Source of the DNA: Cordilura impudica
Lineage: Eukaryota; Arthropoda; Insecta; Diptera; Scathophagidae
Length of the DNA: 64,000 nt
Reading direction: 5' to 3'
Assembly: GCA_963682025.1 (NCBI GenBank)
Contig: OY821521.1
Coordinates: 115,512,891-115,576,890 of the forward strand
Below the pieces are notes generated by a model that searched no databases, was not told the DNA's origin, and worked only from the letters and a program-made list of their open reading frames with translations. The position numbers and the translations under genes were made by a program. Positions 56,201-64,000 of this stretch are shown piece after piece (within the stretch, counting starts at the first letter, position 1; every line of letters starts with the position of its first letter).

Positions 56201-59200
56201 TAATTTTTAATTTTTAATTTTTAATTTTTAATTTTTAATTTTTAATTTTTAATTTTTAATTTTTAATTTTTAATTTTTAATTTTTAATTTTTAATTTTTA
56301 ATTTTTAATTTTTAATTTTTAATTTTTAATTTTTAATTTTTAATTTTTAATTTTTAATTTTTAATTTTTAATTTTTAATTTTTAATTTTTAATTTTTAAT
56401 TTTTAATTTTTAATTTTTAATTTTTAATTTTTAATTTTTAATTTTTAATTTTTAATTTTTAATTTTTAATTTTTAATTTTTAATTTTTAATTTTAAATTT
56501 TAAATTTTTAATTTTTAATTTTTAATTTTTAATTTTTAATTTTTAATTTTTAATTTTTAATTTTTAATTTTTAGTTTTGAATTTTTAATTTTTAATTTTT
56601 AATTTTTAATTTTTAATTTTTAATTTTTAATTTTTAATTTTTAATTTTTAATTTTTAATTTTTAATTTTTAATTTTTAATTTTTAATTTTTAATTTTTAA
56701 TTTTTAATTTTTAATTTTTAATTTTTAATTTTTAATTTTTAATTTTTAATTTTTAATTTTTAATTTTTAATTTTTAATTTTTAATTTTTAATTTTTAATT
56801 TTTAATTTTTAATTTTTAATTTTTAATTTTTAATTTTTAATTTTTAATTTTTAATTTTTAATTTTTAATTTTTAATTTTAAATTTTTAATTTTTAATTTT
56901 TAATTTTTAATTTTGAATTTTTAATTTTTAATTTTTAATTTTTAATTTTTAATTTTTAATTCTTAATTTTTAATTTTTAATTTTTAATTTTTAATTTTTA
57001 ATTTTTAATTTTTAATTTGTAATTTGTAATTTTTAATTTTTAATTTATAATTTTTAATTTTTAATTTTTAAATTTAAATTTTTAATTTTTAATTTTTATT
57101 TTTTAATTTTTAATTTTTAATTTTTAATATTTAATTTTTAATTTTTAATTTTTAATTTTTAATTTTTAATTTTTAATTTTTAATTTTTAATTTTTAATTT
57201 TTAATTTTTAATTTTGAATTTTGGATTTTTAATTTTTAATTTTTAATTTTAAATTTTTAATTTTTTATTTTTAATTTTTAATTTTTAATTTTTAATTTTT
57301 AATTTTGAATTTTGAATTTTTAATTTTTAATTTTGAATTTTTAATTTTGAATTTTTAATTTTTAATTTTTAATTTTTAATTTTTAATTTTTAATTTTTAA
57401 TTTTTAATTTTTAATTTTTAATTTTTAATTTTAAATTTTTAATTTTTAATTTTTAATTTTTAATTTTTAATTTTTAATTTTTAATTTTTAATTTTTAATT
57501 TTTAATTTTTAATTTTTAATTTTTAATTTTTAATTTTTAATTTTTAATTTTTAATTTTTAATTTTTAATTTTTAATTTTTAATTTTTAATTTTTAATTTT
57601 TAATTTTTAATTTTTAATTTTTAATTTTTAATTTTTAATTTTTAATTTTTAATTTTTAATTTTTAATTTTTAATTTTTAATTTTTAATTTTTATTTTTTA
57701 ATTTTTAATTTTTAATTTTTGATTTGTAATTTTTAATTTTTAATTTTTAATTTTTAATTTTTAATTTTTAAATTTTAATTTTTAATTTTTATTTTTTAAT
57801 TTTTAATTTTTAATTTTTAATTTTTAATTTTTAATTTTTAATTTTTAATTTTTAATTTTTAATTTTTAATTTTTAATTTTTAATTTTTAATTTTTAATTT
57901 TTAATTTTTAATTTTTAATTTTTAATTTTTAATTTTTAATTTTAAATTTTAAATTTTAAATTTTTAATTTTTAATTTTTAATTTTTAATTTTTAATTTAT
58001 AATTTTTAATTTTTAATTTTTAATTTTTAATTTTTAGTTTTGAATTTTTAATTTTTAATTTTTAATTTATAATTTTTAATTTTTAATTTTTAATTTTTAA
58101 TTTTTAATTTTTAATTTTTAATTTTTAATTTTTAATTTTTAATTTTTAATTTTTAATTTTTAATTTTTAATTTTTAATTTTTAATTTTTAATTTTTAATT
58201 TTTAATTTTTAATTTTTAATTTTTAATTTTTAATTTTTAATTTTTAATTTTTAATTTTTAATTTTTAATTTTTAATTTTTAATTTTTAATTTTTAATTTT
58301 TAATTTTTAATTTTTAATTTTTAATTTTTAATTTTTAATTTTTATTTTTAATTTTTAATTTTTAATTTTTAATTTTTAATTTTTAATTTTTAATTTTTAA
58401 TTTTTAATTTTTAATTTTTAATTTTTAATTTTTAATTTTTAATTTTTAATTTTTAATTTTTAATTTTTAATTTTTAATTTTTAATTTTTAATTTTTAATT
58501 TTTAATTTTTAATTTTTAATTTTTAATTTTTAATTTTTAATTTTTAGTTTTTAGTTTTTAGTTTTTAATTTTTAATTTTTAATTTTTAATTTTTAATTTT
58601 TAATTTTTAATTTTTAATTTTTAAATTTAAATTTTTAATTTTTAATTTTTTATTTTTAAATTTTAATTTTAAGTTTTAATCTTTAATTTTTAATTTTTAA
58701 TTTTTAAATTTTAATTTTGAATTTTGAATTTTGAATTTTGAATTTTTAATTTTTAATTTTTAATTTTTAATTTTTAATTTTTAATTTTTAATTTTTAATT
58801 TTTAATTTTTAATTTTTAATTTTTAATTTTTAATTTTTAATTTTTAATTTTTAATTTTTAATTTTTAATTTTTAATTTTTAATTTTTAATTTTTAATTTT
58901 TAATTTTTAATTTTTAATTTTTAATTTTTAATTTTTAATTTTAAATTTTAAATTTTAAATTTTAAATTTTTAATTTTTAATTTTTAATTTTTAATTTTTA
59001 ATTTTTAATTTTAAATTTTTAATTTTTAATTTTTAATTTTTAATTTTTAATTTGTAATTTGTAATTTTTAATTTTTAATTTTCAATTTTTAATTTTCAAT
59101 TTTTAATTTTTAAATTTTAATTTTTAATTTTTAATTTTTAATTTTTAATTTTTAATTTTTAATTTTTAATTTTTAATTTTTAATTTTTAATTTTTAATTT

Positions 59201-62200
59201 TTAATTTTTAATTTTTAATTTTTAATTTTTAATTTTTAATTTTTAATTTTTAATTTTTAATTTTTAATTTTTATTTTTTAATTTTAAATTTTTAATTTTA
59301 AATTTTTAATTTTTAATTTCTAATTTTTAATTTTTAATTTTTAATTCTTAATTTTCAATTTTTAATTTTTAATTTTTAATTTTTTATTTTTAATTTTTAA
59401 TTTTAATTTTTAATCTTTAATTTTTAATTTTTAATTTTTAATTTTTAATTTTTAATTTTTAATTTTTAATTTTTAATTTTTAATTTTTAATTTTTAATTT
59501 TTAATTTTTAATTTTTAATTTTTAATTTTTAATTTTTAATTTTTAATTTTTAATTTTTAATTTTTAATTTTTAATTTTTAATTTTTAATTTTTAATTTTT
59601 AATTTTTAATTTTTAATTTTTAATTTTTAATTTTTAATTTTTAATTTTTAATTTTTAATTTTTAATTTTTAATTTTTAATTTTTAATTTTTAATTTTTAA
59701 TTTTTAATTTTTAATTTTTAATTTTTAATTTTTAATTTTTAATTTTTAATTTTTAATTTTTAATTTTTAATTTTTAATTTTTAATTTTTAATTTTTAATT
59801 TTTAATTTTTAATTTTTAATTTTTAATTTTTAATTTTTAATTTTTAATTTTTAATTTTTAATTTTTAATTTTTAATTTTTAATTTTTAATTTTTAATTTT
59901 TAATGTTTAATTTTTAATTTTTAATTTTTAATTTTTAATTTTTAATTTTTAATTTTTAATTTTTAATTTTTAATTTTTAATTTTTAATTTTTAATTTTTA
60001 ATTTTTAATTTTTAATTTTTAATTTTTAATTTTTAATTTTGAATTTTTAATTTTTAATTTTTAATTTTTAAATTTTAATTTTTAATTTTTAATTTTTTAA
60101 TTTTTAATTTTTAATTCTTAATTTTTAATTTTTAATTTTTAATTTTTAATTTTTAATTTTTAATTTTTAATTTTTAATTTTTAATTTTTAATTTTTAATT
60201 TGTAATTTTTAATTTTTAATTTATAATTTTTAATTTTTAATTTTTAATTTTTAATTTTTAATTTTTAAATTTAAATTTTTAATTTTTAATTTTTATTTTT
60301 TAATTTTTAATTTTTAATTTTGAATTTTGAATTTTGAATATTGAATTTTTAATTTTTAAATTTTAATTTTTAATTTTTAATTTTTAATTTTTAATTTTAA
60401 ATTTTTAATTTTTAATTTTTAATTTTTAATTTTTAATTTTTAATTTTTAATTTTTAATTTTTAATTTTTATTTTTTAATTTTTAATTTTTAATTTTTAAT
60501 TTTTAATTTTTAATTTTTAATTTTTAATTTTTAAATTTTAATTTTTAATTTTTAATTTTTATTTTTTAATTTTTAATTTTGAATTTTGAATTTTGAATTT
60601 TGAATTTTTAAATTTAAATTTTTAATTTTTAATTTTTTATTTTAAATTTTTAATTTTAAATTTTTAATTTTTAATTTTTAATTTTTAATTTTTAATTTTT
60701 AATTTTTAATTTTTAATTTTTAATTTTTAATTTTTAATTTTTAATTTTTAATTTTTAATTTTTAATTTTTAATTTTTAATTTTTAATTTTTAATTTTTAA
60801 TTTTTAATTTTTAATTTTTAATTTTTAATTTTTAATTTTTAATTTTTAATTTTTAATTTTTAATTTTTAATTTTTAATTTTTAATTTTTAATTTTTAATT
60901 TTTAATTTTTAATTTTTAATTTTTAATTTTTAATTTTTAATTTTTAATTTTTAATTTTTTATTTTTAATTTTTAATTTTAATTTTTAATCTTTAATTTTT
61001 AATTTTTAATTTTTAATTTTTAATTTTTAATTTTTAATTTTTAATTTTTAATTTTTAATTTTTAATTTTTAATTTTTAATTTTTAATTTTTAATTTTTAA
61101 TTTTTAATTTTTAATTTTTAATTTTTAATTTTTAATTTTTAATTTTTAATTTTTTATTTTAAATTTTAAATTTTTAATTTTAAATTTTTAATTTTTAATT
61201 TTTAATTTTTAATTTTTAATTTTTAATTTTTAATTTTTAATTTTTAATTTTTAATTTTTAATTTTTAATTTTTAATTTTTAATTTTTAATTTTTAATTTT
61301 TAATTTTTAATTTTTAATTTTTAATTTTTAATTTTTAATTTTTAATTTTTAATTTTTAATTTTTAATTTTTAATTTTTAATTTTTAATTTTTAATTTTTA
61401 TTTTTTAATTTATAATTTTTAATTTTTAAATTTTAATTTTTAATTTTTAATTTTAAATTTTTAATTTTTAATTTTTAATTTTTAATTTTTAATTTTTAAT
61501 TTTTAATTTTTAATTTTTAATTTTTAATTTTTAATTTTTAATTTTTAATTTTTAATTTTTAATTTTTAATTTTTAATTTTTAATTTTTAATTTTTAATTT
61601 TTAATTTTTAATTTTTAATTTTTAATTTTTAATTTTTAATTTTTAATTTTTAATTTTTAATTTTTAATTTTTAATTTTTAATTTTTAATTTTTAATTTTT
61701 AATTTTTAATTTTTAATTTTTAATTTTTAATTTTTAATTTTTAATTTTTAATTTTTAATTTTTAATTTTTAATTTTTAATTTTTAATTTTTAATTTTTAA
61801 TTTTTAATTTTTAATTTTTAATTTTTAATTTTTAATTTTAATTTTTAATTTTTAATTTTTAATTTTTAATTTTTAATTTTTAATTTTTAATTTTTAATTT
61901 TTAATTTTTAATTTTTAATTTTTAATTTTTAATTTTTAATTTTTAATTTTTAATTTTTAATTTTTAATTTTTAATTTTTAATTTTTAATTTTTAATTTTT
62001 AATTTTTAATTTTTAATTTTTAATTTTTAATTTTTAATTTTTAATTTTTAATTTTTAATTTTTAATTTTTAATTTTTAATTTTTAATTTTTAATTTTTAA
62101 TTTTTAATTTTTAATTTTTAATTTTTAATTTTTAATTTTTAATTTTTAATTTTTAATTTTTAATTTTTAATTTTTAATTTTTAATTTTTAATTTTTAATT

Positions 62201-64000
62201 TTTAATTATTAATTTTTAATTTTTAATTTTTAATTTTTAATTTTTAATTTGTAATTTTTAATTTTTAATTTTTAATTTTTAATTTTTAAATTTTAATTTT
62301 TAATTTTTATTTTTTAATTTTTAATTTTGAATTTTGAATTTTTAATTTTTAAATTTTAATTTTTAATTTTTTATTTTAAATTTTTAATTTTTAATTTTTA
62401 ATTTTTAATTTTTAATTTTTAATTTTTAATTTTTAATTTTTAAGTTTTTAATTTTTAATTTTTAATTTTAAATTTTTAAATTTTAATTTTTAATTTTTAA
62501 TTTTTAATTTTTAATTTTTAATTTTTAATTTTTAATTTTTAATTTTTAATTTTTAATTTTTAATTTTTAATTTTTAATTTTTAATTTTTAATTTTTAATT
62601 TTTAATTTTTAATTTTTAATTTTTAATTTTTAATTTTTAATTTTTAATTTTTAATTTTTAATTTTTAATTTTTAATTTTTAATTTTTAATTTTTAATTTT
62701 TAATTTTTAATTTTTAATTTTTAATTTTTTATTTTTAATTTTTAATTTTTTATTTTTAATTTTTAATTTTTAATTTTTAATTTTTAATTTTTAATTTTTA
62801 ATTTTTAATTTTTAATTTTTAATTTTTAATTTTTAATTTTTAATTTTTAATTTTTAATTTTTAATTTTTAATTTTTAATTTTTAATTTTTAATTTTTAAT
62901 TTTTAATTTTTAATTCTTAATTTTTAATTTTTAATTTTTAATTTTTAATTTTTAATTTTTAATTTTTAATTTTTAATTTTTAATTTTTAATTTTTAATTT
63001 TTAATTTTTAATTTTTAATTTTTAATTTTTAATTTTTAATTTTTAATTTTTAATTTTTAATTTTTAATATTTAATTTTTAATTTTTAATTTTTAATTTTT
63101 AATTTTTAATTTTTAATTTTTAATTTTTAATTTTTAATTTTTAATTTTTAATTTTTAATTTTTAATTTTTAATTTTTAATTTTTAATTTTTAATTTTTAT
63201 TTTTAATTTTTAATTTTTAATTTTTAATTTTTAATTTTTAATTTTTAATTTTTAATTTTTAATTTTTAATTTTTAATTTTTAATTTTTAATTTTTAATTT
63301 TTAATTTTTAATTTTTAATTTTTAATTTTTAATTTTTAATTTTTAATTTTTAATTTTTAATTTTTAATTTTTAATTTTTAATTTTTAATTTTTAATTTTT
63401 AATTTTTAATTTTTAATTTTTAATTTTTAATTTTTAATTTTTAATTTTTAATTTTTAATTTTTAATTTTTAATTTTTAATTTTTAATTTTTAATTTTTAA
63501 TTTTTAATTTTTAATTTTTAATTTTTAATTTTTAATTTTTAATTTTTCATTTTTAATTTTTAATTTTTAATTTTTAATATTTTATTTTTAATTTTTAATT
63601 TTTAATTTTTAATTTTTAATTTTTAATTTTTAATTTTTAATTTTTAATTTTTAATTTTTAATTTTTAATTTTTAATTTTTAATTTTTAATTTTTAATTTT
63701 TAATTTTTAATTTTTAATTTTTAATTTTTAATTTTTAATTTTTAATTTTTAATTTTTAATTTTTAATTTTTAATTTTTAATTTTTAATTTTTAATTTTTA
63801 ATTTTTAATTTTTAATTTTTAATTTTTAATTTTTAATTTTTAATTTTTAATTTTTAATTTTTAATTTTTAATTTTTAATTTTTAATTTTTAATTTTTAAT
63901 TTTTAATTTTTAAATTTTAATTTTTAATTTTTAATTTTTAATTTTTAATTTTTAATTTTTAATTTTTAATTTTTAATTTTTAATTTTTAATTTTAATTTT
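53276..64000. repeat. (TTTTTAA)n 7-bp satellite, more than 10.7 kb
   Basis: From here to the window edge the sequence is a degenerate tandem array of the heptamer TTTTTAA (AATTTTT). G and C occur only as rare variants (for example GAATTTT, AATTTGT, AATTCTT). Length variants of 6 and 8 bp and TTTAAA-type substitutions occur in clusters. No gene or mobile element interrupts it. The T-rich strand is the plus strand throughout. It starts exactly at the end of PLE P4. Confidence 0.97.

Noticed and set aside
53276..64000. CRISPR or known telomere repeat
   Set aside because: No spacers, unit of 7 bp only. It is not TTAGG, the standard insect telomere repeat, so a telomeric role is only a speculation.

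Overview
The window is a very AT-rich piece of eukaryotic, almost certainly dipteran, repeat-rich DNA. I find no host gene, no tRNA or rRNA gene and no CRISPR array. Nearly everything recognisable is a mobile element or satellite: Ty3/gypsy LTR elements with insect-type tRNA-Lys or tRNA-Ser primer sites, an env-bearing errantivirus-like provirus, a CR1/Jockey-type LINE, Penelope-like elements (PLEs), traces of Harbinger and piggyBac-like DNA transposons, and short-unit satellite. The 'GTAAGAG...TTCGGCTGTGCCGAA...TATACCC' dispersed repeat is, as I remember it, common in higher flies. The layout suggests pericentromeric or other heterochromatin, but the species cannot be named from the sequence.

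Layout. 1-7,654: minus-strand Ulysses/Osvaldo-like element with LTRs of about 2.2 kb, gag intact, protease shifted and the RT/RNase H region deleted. 7,655-~9,650: leader, primer site and LTR of a diverged relative. 9,651-12,515: mostly unidentified, with a Harbinger transposase fragment and a foldback repeat. 12,516-17,539: a ~570 bp piggyBac-like nonautonomous element split by a 4.4 kb defective errantivirus, itself flanked by a CGCG duplication. 17,946-18,294: possible MITE. 18,404-21,547: dispersed repeat 'R3' copy A, with its own small insertion. 21,548-23,741: nothing recognised. 23,742-38,779: R3 copy B, carrying a LINE and a long hairpin, of which 7,056 bp is tandemly duplicated with only two base differences noticed. 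38,780-53,277: a cluster of four broken PLE copies; the first is split by a 6.4 kb non-coding LTR element with 2.5 kb LTRs and an AAGT duplication. 53,276-64,000 (window edge): more than 10.7 kb of (TTTTTAA)n satellite with a hint of higher-order structure.

Nothing here works as a pathway. The logic is stratigraphic: elements sit inside elements, and shared breaks give an order of events. The LINE was already dead before the 7 kb duplication, the piggyBac-like element predates the errantivirus, and the PLE cluster predates the non-coding LTR element. The points most worth a second look are the satellite, the nearly identical 7 kb duplication, the head-to-head PLE array with hammerhead-ribozyme-like motifs, and the coding-free LTR element.
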